From Bacillus rhizoplanae (GTDB lineage Bacteria > Bacillota > Bacilli > Bacillales > Bacillaceae_G), in NCBI RefSeq assembly GCF_917563915.1, contig NZ_CAKJTI010000002.1:62001-126000 (forward strand): a DNA stretch of 64,000 nucleotides, in the 5' to 3' direction. Positions 43,324 to 52,623 of this stretch are shown piece by piece (positions within the stretch are counted from its first letter, which is position 1; each line of letters starts with the position of its first letter). Made by a program: the position numbers and the translations under genes. Under the pieces are notes generated by a model that worked only from the letters and a program-made list of their open reading frames with translations, made no database searches and was not told the origin of the DNA.

Positions 43324-43395
43324 ATGGTTATATATTTTCTTCGTAAAGAATTTCATTAAAAAAGGAATATACATATCCTCCGTACAATATTATAA

Positions 43396-43411
43396 AGTGT
43401 AAAATTACACT
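43396..43411 (+). promoter_or_regulatory. 16-bp palindromic operator, copy 2
   Basis: AGTGTAAAATTACACT, identical to the site in front of the gene at 15527 and in the same orientation and distance (18 bp) relative to the start codon. Here the dyad extends one base further on each side (AAGTG...CACTT). Confidence 0.65.
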
Positions 43412-43429
43412 TTAAGGGTAGGGGATTGT

Positions 43430-43828
43430 ATGAAAAAAATAATTGTCATATCACTTCTTAGTATCGTTGCTGCTATCGCTGTTTTGTTTTACGTTGCTTT
43501 TAACGGTAATCCTATTAGTAAATATGTAATGGAGAGAGATACAAGGTTGTATTTAGAAAAGAAGGGATATAAAAAAGATGAGATTCTTTCTATAGAATCA
43601 ACATATAACATGAAACGGAATACTGACTGCATTGAAGGAACCATTACGAAGGTTGTATTTAAGGACGAGCAGAACGTAACATATATATACGTTAAGCATC
43701 GAAAGGACAATCGTATTTTACAACACTGTGAATATTATAATCACGATACAGGAACATGGGAGGTATGGGAGGTTGAATTTAATTCTAAACGTAAACATAT
43801 GGAGAGAACTTGTATAAAAATGTATTGA
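43430..43828 (+). CDS. DUF3139 family membrane-anchored protein
   Basis: A 132-residue protein with one N-terminal transmembrane segment (IIVISLLSIVAAIAVLFYVAF). It is followed by a DUF3139 domain (GNPISKYVMERDTRLYLEKKGYKKDEI, with a compact beta-rich rest containing DCIEGTITKVVFKDEQNVTYIYVK). Three cysteines occur in the exported part. ATG 43430 follows AGGGTAGGGG. A shared palindrome in its leader links its regulation to the membrane-protein gene at 15527. The function is unknown. Confidence 0.8.
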   Translation: MKKIIVISLLSIVAAIAVLFYVAFNGNPISKYVMERDTRLYLEKKGYKKDEILSIESTYNMKRNTDCIEGTITKVVFKDEQNVTYIYVKHRKDNRILQHCEYYNHDTGTWEVWEVEFNSKRKHMERTCIKMY

Positions 43829-43830
43829 AG

Positions 43831-43855
43831 TGGTCCGGTAGACGGACTTTTTTTA
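43831..43855 (+). terminator. Terminator of the DUF3139 gene
   Basis: GTCCG/CGGAC stem with a 5-nt loop followed by TTTTTTT. Confidence 0.7.
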
Positions 43856-44034
43856 TGTATGAGTTTTTTATTTTGATATCTAATGTAGTGATTCTCCTTT
43901 TTCGATTGAAACAGTTTTTATCTCGTAATATTTTTCACTTTTCTGTAAATAAAATGAAAGCAATTTCATCTGCACTTTTTGCCGAATGCTGATACAATAA
44001 AGGGTGTTACTATTTAGTAGAAAGAGTGGTAAGC

Positions 44035-47000
44035 ATGCTAGATTGGATGAAAAAGCTTTTTAAAAAAGAGGAAGAAAATGAAGCAACAACATGGATAGAA
44101 GCAGAAAATTCTGTAGAGACAAAGGTTACTTCTCACATTCCTCGTGTAAACTACTACTCTGATAAACGAGAAGATGAGCGGCAAGTGTCCAAGCCATATT
44201 CAAGTGGGAATTTTCGTTTTCCATTAATTCCTGACGGAGGACTTGAGGAGAACACAATGAAATCGCCTCGGAGAGAGGAGCGCGTTATACAAGAAATACC
44301 GATTAGAGAACGACGCCAATCAAGACGAGTAGAAGAGACACAGATTGAACTGATAGAAGAGACACAGATTGAACCGATTATTCAAGAGGTAACGAAAGCA
44401 AAGTCTACTTCTGGAGAAGAAAGTCACCGAAGACCGTTTCGTCCAACAGAAATGATTTCTCCGATTTTTGGATATAAACGCCCAGAAGTAGGGGGACAAG
44501 AACATACTGAAAGTAAGAAACAACAACAAGAAGATATTGAGATATCAATAGAAGGAAAAGCAGTTGTTGATGCGTGGTTTGAGAAGAATGGCTATGCAGT
44601 TTACGGTTTATCACAAGATGTTCTACCAGAACAAAATCAAGTAGAATCTACACAAATCGAAGCCGATGCAATGCAAGAGGGATCGGTAGTTAAGAAGTCT
44701 GTTGTTGATACATGGTTAGAGAAAAATGAAACAACATTCGATGAAACGGTGCTACATAATCGTGATACAGAACAGGCAAATATGTCCGAAGATGCTGTTG
44801 TGTTAAAGGAAGATTCTAGTCAGCAAATTTATTCATTTGAAAGTGAAACAGCTGCGTCTCAAGGTGAAAATGAATTACCTGAACCTATTGCTGTGAAGAC
44901 AGAATTTGAAATGAAAGAAGAAGCAAAAGAATCTGAAGAGTCTAAGGAAACAGAAGAAATAGAGTTATCTTCAGAGACAGAAGAATCGGATGTACAAGAA
45001 GAAACACAAGAATCTGAAGAGCCTAAGGAAATAGAAGTAGTGGAAGTATCTTCAGAGACGGAAGAATCGGATGTACAAGAAGAAACATTTGAAGTTGAAG
45101 AGCCTAATGAAATAGAAGTAGTGGAAGTATCTTCAGAGATAGAAGAATCCGTTATGCAAGAAGAAGCAAAAGAATCTGAAGAGCCTAAGGAAATAGAAGT
45201 AGTGGAAGTATCTTCAGAGATAAAAGAATCCGTTATGCAAGAAGAAGTACAAGAATCTGAAGAGCCTAAGGAAATAGAAGAAGTAGAGTTATCTTCAGAG
45301 ACAGAAGAATCGGATATACAAGAAGAAACACAAGAATCTGAAGAGCCTAAAGAAATAGAAGTAGTGGAAGTATCTTCAGAGATAAAAGAATCCGTTATGC
45401 AAGAAGAAGTACAAGAATCTGAAGAGCCTAAGGAAATAGAAGTAGTGGAAGTATCTTTAGAGATAAAAGAATCCGTTATACAAGAAGAAGTACAAGAATC
45501 TGAAGAGCCTAAGGAAATAGAAGTAGTGGAAGTATCTTCAGAAATGGAAGAATCGGATATACAAGAAGAAGCACAAGAATCTGAAGAGCCTAAGGAAATA
45601 GAAGTAGTGGAAGTATCTTCAGAGATAAAAGAATCGGATATACAAGAAGAAGCACAAGAATCTGAAGAGCCTAAGGAAACAGAAGAAGTAGAGTTATCTT
45701 CAGAGACGGAAGAATCGGATGTACAAGAAGAAACATTTGAAGTTGAAGAATCTAAGGAAATAGAAGTAGTGGAAGTATCTTCAAAAACGGAAGAATCCAA
45801 TACACAAGAAGAAGTACTTGAGGCTGAAGAGTTCAAGGAAGCATTTTCAATAATAGAAGAACCGCTTGAAGCTAAGGAAGCGGAAGCAGTAGAGTTATCT
45901 TCAGAAATGGAAGAGTCCAATATACAAGAGGAAGTACTTGAAGCTTCAATAACAGAAGTACCGCTTGAATCTAAGGAAGTGGAAGCAGTAGAGTTATCTT
46001 CAGAAATGGAAGAATCCAATATACAAGAAGAAGTACTTGAAGCGGAAGCAATAGTAACTGAAAATTTCGTTCATGAACAAAGTGAAGAACAAACACAGCA
46101 AGCTGTACAAAGCTTTGCAAACACATTAATAGGAGAAACAGAGGAAAAACAAAATGCAGTTGCTGAGCAGACTAAAGTAAAAACAGAGCAGTCCAAAGTA
46201 GATGCAACGAAAGAACCAAACCGCGAGAAGAAACGTTTCGTTCCGTTTAATGTAGTGATGTTGAAGCAAGATAAACGGATGTTAGAAGAAAAGCGCCGTG
46301 TAGTAATGCCATCACAACCGGCTCCCTCACACAATGTGACTGAGCAAAAACAAAATATTGAACCGCCAGCAGTGAAACAACCAGTGCAAGAAGAGATGAC
46401 GCATCGAGTTGTTGTAGAAACAAAACAAGATATTCGTAATGTTTTACAGGCACCGCCAACGTATGAGTTTCCACCATTAGCACTTTTAAATATCCCAAGT
46501 TATCCGGCGGCACATGATGCTGAGTGGTTAGAGGAACAAAAAGAGCTGTTAAATACGACATTCCATAATTTCCATGTCGGTGCAAAAGTGGTGAATGTGA
46601 CGCAAGGGCCAGCTGTAACTCGTTTTGAAGTGCAGCCAGAACCTGGTGTGAAAGTAAATAAAATTACGAATTTAAGTGACGATATTAAACTAAATTTAGC
46701 TGCTCGTGATATTCGAATTGAGGCGCCAATTCCAGGGAAAAATGCAGTTGGAATTGAAGTGCCGAATAAAGAGAGCAAAGCTGTATTTCTTCGTGAAATT
46801 TTACGAAGCCCAGTGTTTACGAAAAGCGAATCGCCGCTGACAGTCGCACTTGGTCTTGATATTTCAGGGACACCGATTGTAACGGATATTCGAAAAATGC
46901 CGCACGGTTTAATTGCTGGGGCAACGGGATCAGGAAAAAGTGTATGTATTAATGCAATTTTAACAAGTATTTTATATAAAGCGAAGCCACACGAAGTAAA

Positions 47001-47880
47001 GCTGATGCTCATTGATCCGAAGATGGTTGAACTTGCGCCGTACAATTCTGTACCGCACCTTGTTGCGCCTGTTATTACGGATGTAAAAGCGGCGACGGCG
47101 GCATTAAAGTGGGCAGTAGAGGAAATGGAACGTCGTTATGAATTGTTTGCGCATGCAGGTGCGCGTGATTTAACGCGTTACAATACAATTATGAACGAAC
47201 AAGAAATTCCAGGCGAGACGTTGCCGTATATCGTTATTGTTATTGATGAGCTGGCTGATTTAATGATGGTTGCACCGGGTGATGTGGAAGAAGCGATTTG
47301 CCGGATTGCCCAAAAAGCAAGAGCGTGTGGAATTCATTTATTAGTAGCGACGCAGCGTCCATCTGTAGATGTTATTACAGGGTTGATTAAATCGAACATT
47401 CCAACGCGAATTGCTTTTACAGTGTCATCGCAAGTAGACTCACGTACAATTATTGATATTGGCGGAGCTGAGAAATTACTTGGCCGTGGTGATATGCTAT
47501 TTTTAGATAATGGAACATCAAAACCGGTTCGTGTGCAAGGAGTATACGTTTCAGATGAAGAAATTGAAAAGTCTGTTGCGCATGCGAAACGTCAAATGAA
47601 GCCAAATTATTTATTCCATCAAGAAGACCTATTGGCAAAAACAGAACAGCAAGAATCTGAAGATGAGTTGTTCTTTGAGGCATGTCAATTTGTTGTAGAA
47701 CAAGGGGGAGCATCCACGTCTTCTGTGCAGAGAAGATTCCGAATTGGGTATAATCGTGCAGCTCGTCTTATTGAAGACATGGAAGCGCAAGGGATTATTT
47801 CAGAAGCACGCGGAACAAAACCAAGAGACGTCCTCATTACAGAAGATGAATTTGCTGCAATGCAGGATATACATGTATAA
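44035..47880 (+). CDS. sftA: DNA translocase SftA (FtsK/SpoIIIE family) with an expanded acidic repeat
   Basis: A 1281-residue soluble FtsK-type translocase that helps clear chromosomal DNA from the division septum. The C-terminal motor (about residues 800-1200) has Walker A GATGSGKS at about 961-968, Walker B VIVIDELADLMM, and ATQRPSVDVITGLIKSNIPTRIAFTVSS. The gamma winged helix (EACQFVVEQGGASTSSVQRRFRIGYNRAARLIEDME) is at the end. There are no transmembrane helices, as in SftA and unlike SpoIIIE. The N-terminal linker carries about eleven 27-residue acidic repeats, making the protein about 330 residues longer than I recall for B. subtilis SftA. ATG 44035 is preferred to GTG 44026. Confidence 0.92.
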   Translation: MLDWMKKLFKKEEENEATTWIEAENSVETKVTSHIPRVNYYSDKREDERQVSKPYSSGNFRFPLIPDGGLEENTMKSPRREERVIQEIPIRERRQSRRVEETQIELIEETQIEPIIQEVTKAKSTSGEESHRRPFRPTEMISPIFGYKRPEVGGQEHTESKKQQQEDIEISIEGKAVVDAWFEKNGYAVYGLSQDVLPEQNQVESTQIEADAMQEGSVVKKSVVDTWLEKNETTFDETVLHNRDTEQANMSEDAVVLKEDSSQQIYSFESETAASQGENELPEPIAVKTEFEMKEEAKESEESKETEEIELSSETEESDVQEETQESEEPKEIEVVEVSSETEESDVQEETFEVEEPNEIEVVEVSSEIEESVMQEEAKESEEPKEIEVVEVSSEIKESVMQEEVQESEEPKEIEEVELSSETEESDIQEETQESEEPKEIEVVEVSSEIKESVMQEEVQESEEPKEIEVVEVSLEIKESVIQEEVQESEEPKEIEVVEVSSEMEESDIQEEAQESEEPKEIEVVEVSSEIKESDIQEEAQESEEPKETEEVELSSETEESDVQEETFEVEESKEIEVVEVSSKTEESNTQEEVLEAEEFKEAFSIIEEPLEAKEAEAVELSSEMEESNIQEEVLEASITEVPLESKEVEAVELSSEMEESNIQEEVLEAEAIVTENFVHEQSEEQTQQAVQSFANTLIGETEEKQNAVAEQTKVKTEQSKVDATKEPNREKKRFVPFNVVMLKQDKRMLEEKRRVVMPSQPAPSHNVTEQKQNIEPPAVKQPVQEEMTHRVVVETKQDIRNVLQAPPTYEFPPLALLNIPSYPAAHDAEWLEEQKELLNTTFHNFHVGAKVVNVTQGPAVTRFEVQPEPGVKVNKITNLSDDIKLNLAARDIRIEAPIPGKNAVGIEVPNKESKAVFLREILRSPVFTKSESPLTVALGLDISGTPIVTDIRKMPHGLIAGATGSGKSVCINAILTSILYKAKPHEVKLMLIDPKMVELAPYNSVPHLVAPVITDVKAATAALKWAVEEMERRYELFAHAGARDLTRYNTIMNEQEIPGETLPYIVIVIDELADLMMVAPGDVEEAICRIAQKARACGIHLLVATQRPSVDVITGLIKSNIPTRIAFTVSSQVDSRTIIDIGGAEKLLGRGDMLFLDNGTSKPVRVQGVYVSDEEIEKSVAHAKRQMKPNYLFHQEDLLAKTEQQESEDELFFEACQFVVEQGGASTSSVQRRFRIGYNRAARLIEDMEAQGIISEARGTKPRDVLITEDEFAAMQDIHV
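44917..46045 (+). repeat. Tandem 81-bp repeats inside sftA
   Basis: About eleven copies of a 27-codon unit (consensus EVQESEEPKEIEVVEVSSE, then IKESVMQE), then two diverged units with EVLEAEE- and VELSSEMEESNIQE-type sequence. The repeats are close enough to keep an open frame on the opposite strand over most of the stretch. Such arrays change copy number easily. Confidence 0.9.
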
Positions 47881-47941
47881 GAAAAGGTTTTGCTGTATAC
47901 TAAGAGAAAACGCTGGATAGTAAAGTAGGGAGTATAGCGAC

Positions 47942-49063
47942 ATGAAAGAAATCGAATTAAAATTACAAGGTGAAATAAATCGACTAACAAATAAGACGTT
48001 CAAGTTTGATGAGCGCGTTGGCGAAGGTTGGTTTTCTGCGGTTTATTTCTTAAAAACTCGTGATATTATTAAAGAATTTCGACCAGGAAGCGTTGTGACA
48101 ATGCAGTTTTTCCAAAAGGAACATGCTGTATTATGCGGAACAGATGAAGCACTTGCTTTATTACAAACATTTGCAGAGCATCCTGAAGAGCTTGAAATTT
48201 ATTCCTTAAAAGATGGGGATCAGGTTAATCCGTTTGAAACAGTATTAACAATTCGCGGACCGTATGAGTATTTCGGTTATTTAGAAGGTGTAATAGATGG
48301 CATTTTAGGACGCCGCACTTCTGTTGCAACAAATGTGTATAATGTTGTGCAAGCTGCGCGCAGCGGTGAGAAAGAGAAGCCTGTTATTTTCATGGGTGAT
48401 CGTGATGATCATTATACGCAACAAGCTGGTGATGGTTATGCGGCTTATATCGGTGGCATGAGCGCGCAAGCAACGCATGCGATGAATGAATGGTGGGGTA
48501 GAAGCGGCATGGGAACAATGCCTCACGCTTTAATTCAAATGTTTAACGGTGATGTTGTGGAAGCGGCAAAAGCATACCATAAAAAGTTCCCAGAAGATGA
48601 GTTAGTTGTACTAATTGATTACAATAACGATGTGATTACAGATGCGCTTCGCGTGGCACATGAATTTGGATCAGAGCTAAAAGGAGTACGTGTAGATACA
48701 TCTCGTACGATGATTGATCAATACTTCATTCGTCATCCGGAAGTGCTTGGTACATTTGATCCGCGCGGTGTGAATCCGTCTCTTATCTTTGCACTTCGCA
48801 AAGCATTAGATGACGAAGGATTCCAGCATGTAAATATCGTAGTGAGCGGCGGATTTGATGAAAAACGTATCCGTGAGTTTGAAGCACAAAATGTTCCTGT
48901 TGATATTTATGGCGTTGGCAGCAGCTTATTAAAAATGAATATTGGCTTCACAGGTGATAACGTAGAATTGAACGAAAAACCGGAAGCGAAAGCAGGACGT
49001 AAATATCGTCCAAATCCACGCTTAGAGCGTGTTCAATTGCAAGCAAGAGAAAATGAGGAATAA
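47942..49063 (+). CDS. Nicotinate phosphoribosyltransferase
   Basis: A 373-residue enzyme of the short-type nicotinate phosphoribosyltransferase family (NAD salvage: nicotinate to nicotinate mononucleotide). Signatures are LKTRDIIKEFRPGSVVTMQFF, GILGRRTSVATNVYNVVQAA, GTMPHALIQMF, LIDYNNDV, GVRVDTSRTM and VVSGGFDEKRIREFEAQNVPVDIYGVGSSLLK. It is shorter than the roughly 490-residue B. subtilis PncB, so it is a different subgroup. ATG 47942 has GGGAG upstream. It has its own terminator. Confidence 0.9.
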   Translation: MKEIELKLQGEINRLTNKTFKFDERVGEGWFSAVYFLKTRDIIKEFRPGSVVTMQFFQKEHAVLCGTDEALALLQTFAEHPEELEIYSLKDGDQVNPFETVLTIRGPYEYFGYLEGVIDGILGRRTSVATNVYNVVQAARSGEKEKPVIFMGDRDDHYTQQAGDGYAAYIGGMSAQATHAMNEWWGRSGMGTMPHALIQMFNGDVVEAAKAYHKKFPEDELVVLIDYNNDVITDALRVAHEFGSELKGVRVDTSRTMIDQYFIRHPEVLGTFDPRGVNPSLIFALRKALDDEGFQHVNIVVSGGFDEKRIREFEAQNVPVDIYGVGSSLLKMNIGFTGDNVELNEKPEAKAGRKYRPNPRLERVQLQARENEE

Positions 49064-49068
49064 GAGGA

Positions 49069-49103
49069 AAAACTGATAGGGAATTGACCCTATCAGTTTT
49101 TCT
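49069..49103 (+). terminator. Terminator of the nicotinate phosphoribosyltransferase gene
   Basis: AAAACTGATAGGG/CCCTATCAGTTTT stem, then TCTG. Confidence 0.85.
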
Positions 49104-49276
49104 GTTATCATAGTATAACGGATTGTTTTTTGCTATAATAAGTTTGTTGTGGATTTAAAAGAGAGCATGAACGTGATTATAAGAAATTCGAGATGATTAC
49201 CAAAATAAAAAGAAAATCATATACTGTCTTATAGATAGACCGTTGGAATAGTTCGAAATGTTGGAGGTTCTTTAAG

Positions 49277-50590
49277 ATGACAGTTTACCATTTTGTGGGA
49301 ATTAAAGGGACAGGGATGAGTGCTTTAGCGCAAATTTTACATGATATGAAGCATACTGTTCAAGGTTCTGATGTAGACAAACGTTTTTTTACGCAAACAG
49401 CATTGGAAAATCGTGGGATTTCTATCCTGCCTTTTGATAAGAATAATGTTGAAGAAGGACAAGTGATTATCGCAGGAAATGCATTCCCAGATACGCATGA
49501 GGAAATTGAAGCTGCGAAGGAATTAAATTTACCTATTTATCGTTATCATCATTTTTTAGGCGACTTTATGAGTAAGTATACGAGTGTTGCTGTAACCGGT
49601 GCTCACGGAAAAACATCAACGACAGGTTTGTTATCTCACGTGATGCAAGGAGCAAACCCTACATCTTGTTTAATTGGTGATGGAACAGGACTTGGAGTAG
49701 AAGATAGTAAGTATTTTGTATTTGAAGCGTGTGAATATCGTCGTCATTTCTTGTCATATCATCCAGACTATGCAATTATGACAAATATTGATTTTGATCA
49801 TCCAGATTATTTTGCAGACATTAATGATGTATTTAATGCGTTCCAAGAGATGGCACTGCAAGTGAAGAAAGGTATTATTGCGTGTGGTGATGATGAAGAA
49901 CTTCAAAAAATTCATGCGAAAGTACCAGTTATTTTCTATGGATTTGGTGAAGATAACGATTTCCAAGCACGTAATATTCAAAAAAGAACAGATGGTACAG
50001 TGTTTGATGTCTTTGTTCGTAATACGTATTATGGAACGTTCCAAATTACAGGTTACGGCAATCATAGTGTGCTAAATGCATTGGCGGTTATTGCTCTTTG
50101 TGATTATGAAAACATTGATGTCGAAGTTGTGAAACATCAGTTAACAACATTCGGTGGTGTAAAGCGTCGCTTCAATGAAAAGAAAATGGGCGAGCAAGTG
50201 ATTATTGATGATTATGCACATCATCCAACAGAAATCAATGCGACAATTGAAGCTGCTCGTCAGAAATACCCAGAGCGTGAAATTGTAGCAGTATTTCAGC
50301 CTCATACATTCTCTCGAACACAAAAATTCTTAGATGAATTTGCAGAGAGTTTACGTAAGGCTGATCAAGTATATTTATGTGATATTTTTGGTTCTGCTCG
50401 TGAAAATAGAGGAGAATTAACGATTCAAGACCTGCAGCAACGCATTGATGGTGCAGAGCTTATTACAGTTATGACTACAGAAGCATTAAAGAAACATAAA
50501 AACGGCGTACTTATTTTTATGGGCGCTGGTGATATTCAAAAATTTGAAGCTGCTTATGCGAAGGAAGTACAAGTAGCGGAGAAGAAGTAA
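49277..50590 (+). CDS. murC: UDP-N-acetylmuramate--L-alanine ligase MurC
   Basis: A 437-residue Mur ligase that adds L-Ala to UDP-MurNAc in peptidoglycan precursor synthesis. The Rossmann start [17 protein letters not shown], the ATP P-loop [14 protein letters not shown] (about residues 108-121), [11 protein letters not shown] and the C-terminal [22 protein letters not shown] are all present. Normal length. ATG 49277 follows GGAGG. It occupies the same place after ytpR-sftA as in B. subtilis. Confidence 0.96.
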   Translation: MTVYHFVGIKGTGMSALAQILHDMKHTVQGSDVDKRFFTQTALENRGISILPFDKNNVEEGQVIIAGNAFPDTHEEIEAAKELNLPIYRYHHFLGDFMSKYTSVAVTGAHGKTSTTGLLSHVMQGANPTSCLIGDGTGLGVEDSKYFVFEACEYRRHFLSYHPDYAIMTNIDFDHPDYFADINDVFNAFQEMALQVKKGIIACGDDEELQKIHAKVPVIFYGFGEDNDFQARNIQKRTDGTVFDVFVRNTYYGTFQITGYGNHSVLNALAVIALCDYENIDVEVVKHQLTTFGGVKRRFNEKKMGEQVIIDDYAHHPTEINATIEAARQKYPEREIVAVFQPHTFSRTQKFLDEFAESLRKADQVYLCDIFGSARENRGELTIQDLQQRIDGAELITVMTTEALKKHKNGVLIFMGAGDIQKFEAAYAKEVQVAEKK

Positions 50591-50598
50591 GGTAGAAA

Positions 50599-50627
50599 TG
50601 ACGTGCAATTAGCACGTCATTTTTTTG
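50599..50627 (+). terminator. Terminator of murC
   Basis: ATGACGTGC/GCACGTCAT stem, 4-nt loop, TTTTTTT. Confidence 0.9.
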
Positions 50628-50741
50628 TTGACTTAAAGTTAGCTCTAATCCATAAGATGGAAGAGTGAAAGTTAGGGGGATATGATGTATACAATTGCAG
50701 GCATTCTTTGTTCCTCAGAGCTGTTTGTATTAAACAATTAA
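50628..50741 (+). pseudogene. MerR-type promoter leading into a 19-codon gene remnant
   Basis: TTGACT (50628-50633) and a downstream CATAAG/TAAGAT -10 region flank a dyad TTAAAGT-TA-GCTCTAA. This is the arrangement of operators bound by MerR-family activators between -35 and -10. An AGGGGGA ribosome binding site and ATG 50682 follow, but the frame stops after 19 codons (MMYTIAGILCSSELFVLNN). The initiation region looks real while the gene body has been lost. Confidence 0.45.
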
Positions 50742-50831
50742 AAAAGAGTTTCCTTTTGAATTGTTATTTTTTTTTAGAAAAATTGTAATTTCAAATGTTA
50801 GAATAATAAGAAAAAATAAGGGGAGAGGAAA

Positions 50832-51383
50832 ATGTTTACACTACGTGTTGATGATGAAATTTCATTACAATTATTAGAAAGGCAATATAAAGATGAACTA
50901 TACGAATTAGTGGACAGCAACCGAGAATATTTACGAGAATGGCTTCCATGGGTGGATCGTACGAAATCAGCTGAAGGGTACAATGAATTCTTTCCAATGT
51001 GGCTGCATAACTTCGCAGATGGGAATGGTTTTGAAGCAGGTATACGCTATAAAGGAAAGCTCGTTGGGATGGTTGGGATTCATCCGGTGGATTGGGCGAA
51101 GAAGGCGACAACTCTTGGATACTATCTTGTGGAAGAAGCAAGTGGAAAAGGAATTATGACGCGAAGTGTAAAGGCTGCACTTCGTTATGCTTTCGAAGAA
51201 TTAGAATTAAATAAGGTTGAAATTCATTGCGGAGTAAAAAATCGAAAGAGCCGTGCAATTCCAGAGCGGTTAGGTTTTCACTTAGATGGAATTATACGTG
51301 AGGGAGAATGGTTATATAATCATTTTCAGGACATTGCGGTGTATAGTATGTTAGCGAGAGAATGGAGGGAGAGAAGCGTTTAA
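50832..51383 (+). CDS. GNAT-family N-acetyltransferase (ribosomal-protein-type)
   Basis: A 183-residue acetyltransferase of the RimL/YdaF type: FTLRVDDEISLQLLERQYKDELYELVDSNREYLREWLPWVD, then ATTLGYYLVEEASGKGIMTRSVKAALRYAFEELELNKVEIHCGVKNRKSRAIPERLGFHLDGIIREGEWL. The loop between them contains the acetyl-CoA-binding G-K-G-I motif. Such enzymes acetylate N-termini of ribosomal proteins or small molecules; the target is unknown. ATG 50832 follows GGGGAGAGG. Confidence 0.87.
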   Translation: MFTLRVDDEISLQLLERQYKDELYELVDSNREYLREWLPWVDRTKSAEGYNEFFPMWLHNFADGNGFEAGIRYKGKLVGMVGIHPVDWAKKATTLGYYLVEEASGKGIMTRSVKAALRYAFEELELNKVEIHCGVKNRKSRAIPERLGFHLDGIIREGEWLYNHFQDIAVYSMLAREWRERSV

Positions 51384-51400
51384 AATGACGCTTCTTTTTT
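51372..51400 (+). terminator. Terminator of the GNAT gene
   Basis: AGAAGCGT/ACGCTTCT stem overlapping the stop codon, with TTTTTT following. Confidence 0.85.
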
Positions 51401-51449
51401 CTGAATTTATCAACAATTGATGGTATAATATGGATAAGGAGTGATAAAG

Positions 51450-51860
51450 ATGGAGTTTTACGTGAAAAAAAATCCAGTTATGATACTGTTTACTGTCATT
51501 ATGCTGTTACTTGTCGTAATCTCTCCCGTTATATCATTTATGCTGAACGAGAAAGGTTGGCTGACGGGACTTGCAGCAGGAATCTTATTTCTAGCTGCAA
51601 ATATTATTCCCATTTCTGAAATGTTTGTATTTCAGCATAAAGTTGTTGATGGTGAATTAATAACAGGGCATTGGCTAACAAAGAAGAAAATTCCGACTGT
51701 AAGCATTCGTGCTATGCGATTTGTTGGAAAAAACAATAAAAGCTTAGAAATCACGTACGGTAGTAATTTTGAAGTACATATGATTACAATGCCAAAAGAG
51801 AAAGAAAAGTTCATGGAGCTGCTTTTGCAAGGAAGTCCTTATGTGAGAATAGAAGACTGA
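51450..51860 (+). CDS. Two-helix membrane protein with a bacterial PH-like domain
   Basis: A 136-residue protein with two N-terminal transmembrane helices (VMILFTVIMLLLVVISPVISFML and GLAAGILFLAANIIPISEMFVF). A small beta-rich domain follows (HKVVDGELITGHWLTKKKIPTVSIRAMRFVGKNNKSLEITYGSNFEVHMITMPKEKEKFMELLL) that looks like a bacterial PH-like domain. ATG 51450 follows AAGGAGTG. The function is unknown. Confidence 0.7.
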   Translation: MEFYVKKNPVMILFTVIMLLLVVISPVISFMLNEKGWLTGLAAGILFLAANIIPISEMFVFQHKVVDGELITGHWLTKKKIPTVSIRAMRFVGKNNKSLEITYGSNFEVHMITMPKEKEKFMELLLQGSPYVRIED

Positions 51861-51899
51861 GTATTATATTTTCAGGGAGAAGCTGATGGAGGTTTTACT

Positions 51900-52475
51900 A
51901 TGACTAAAATAGGTATAATTCGTCACGGAAGTACACCGTGGAATAAAGAAGGAAGAGCACAGGGGAGTTCAGAGATTTCCCTTGATCAAGATGGAATATT
52001 AGATGCGTATAAACTTGCAGAGCGCTTGCGTAAGGAGAATTGGGATTTCATATATTCTAGTAATCTATTAAGAGCAAAGCAAACTGCTGAAATTATAGGA
52101 GAAAAAATTGCGAATATACCAATTTACTTGGAACCTAGGCTTCGTGAAGCAGGCGGAGGACAGATTGAAGGGACAACGGAAGAAGAGCGAGTTTTAAAAT
52201 GGGGAAAGAATTGGAGAGAGCTAGATTTAGGAATTGAAAGTGCTGATAGTGTAATCACAAGAGGTCTTTCGGTAATTGAGGAGATTGCATCTAAACATGA
52301 TAACAGGAATATATTAATTGTTAGTCATGGTGCATTCATTAGACATCTTCTAAAGGAACTAGTACCGCATTTAAATATGGTAGAATCTCCGAGAAACACG
52401 TCTCTAACTAAACTTATAAAAGCAAAGAATGGTTGGGATTCAGAACTATATAATTGCACAGTACATTTGGGATAG
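51900..52475 (+). CDS. Histidine phosphatase family protein (phosphoglycerate mutase-like)
   Basis: A 191-residue member of the histidine phosphatase superfamily. The phospho-acceptor motif IIRHGSTPWNKEGRAQGSSEISLDQDG (His8) is followed by SSNLLRAKQTAEII (second Arg), the proton donor region PRLREAGGGQIEGTTEEE, and the second catalytic His in ILIVSHGAFIRHLL. The substrate is unknown; the size matches PhoE-like broad phosphatases. ATG 51900 is preceded by GGAGG. Confidence 0.9.
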   Translation: MTKIGIIRHGSTPWNKEGRAQGSSEISLDQDGILDAYKLAERLRKENWDFIYSSNLLRAKQTAEIIGEKIANIPIYLEPRLREAGGGQIEGTTEEERVLKWGKNWRELDLGIESADSVITRGLSVIEEIASKHDNRNILIVSHGAFIRHLLKELVPHLNMVESPRNTSLTKLIKAKNGWDSELYNCTVHLG

Positions 52476-52481
52476 AGGAAA

Positions 52482-52520
52482 AAGAGGGATTGACGCTTTT
52501 TAAAGTAAAGCTCCCTCTTA
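52482..52520 (+). terminator. Hairpin after the phosphatase gene
   Basis: AAGAGGGA/TCCCTCTT arms with a longer inner loop that contains a second pairing (GCTTT/AAAGC-type). Only a weak T tract follows. Confidence 0.45.
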
Positions 52521-52623
52521 TCTGCTTATCTCTGCTTTCTTCTAATTTCATCACACAATCTTTTTCGGGGTCTTCTCAGTGCTGTTATTTGATTGGAATG
52601 TAGGGAAAAGGGAGATGTGAAAT

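Noticed and set aside
44859-46019. A 386-codon open frame on the minus strand (Ser/Asp/Thr-rich, repetitive)
   Set aside because: It is the mirror image of the acidic repeat in sftA; the low-complexity translation follows from the repeat codons, and there is no ribosome binding site.
46500-47045. A 181-codon minus-strand frame in the SftA motor region
   Set aside because: Shadow of a highly conserved gene on the other strand.
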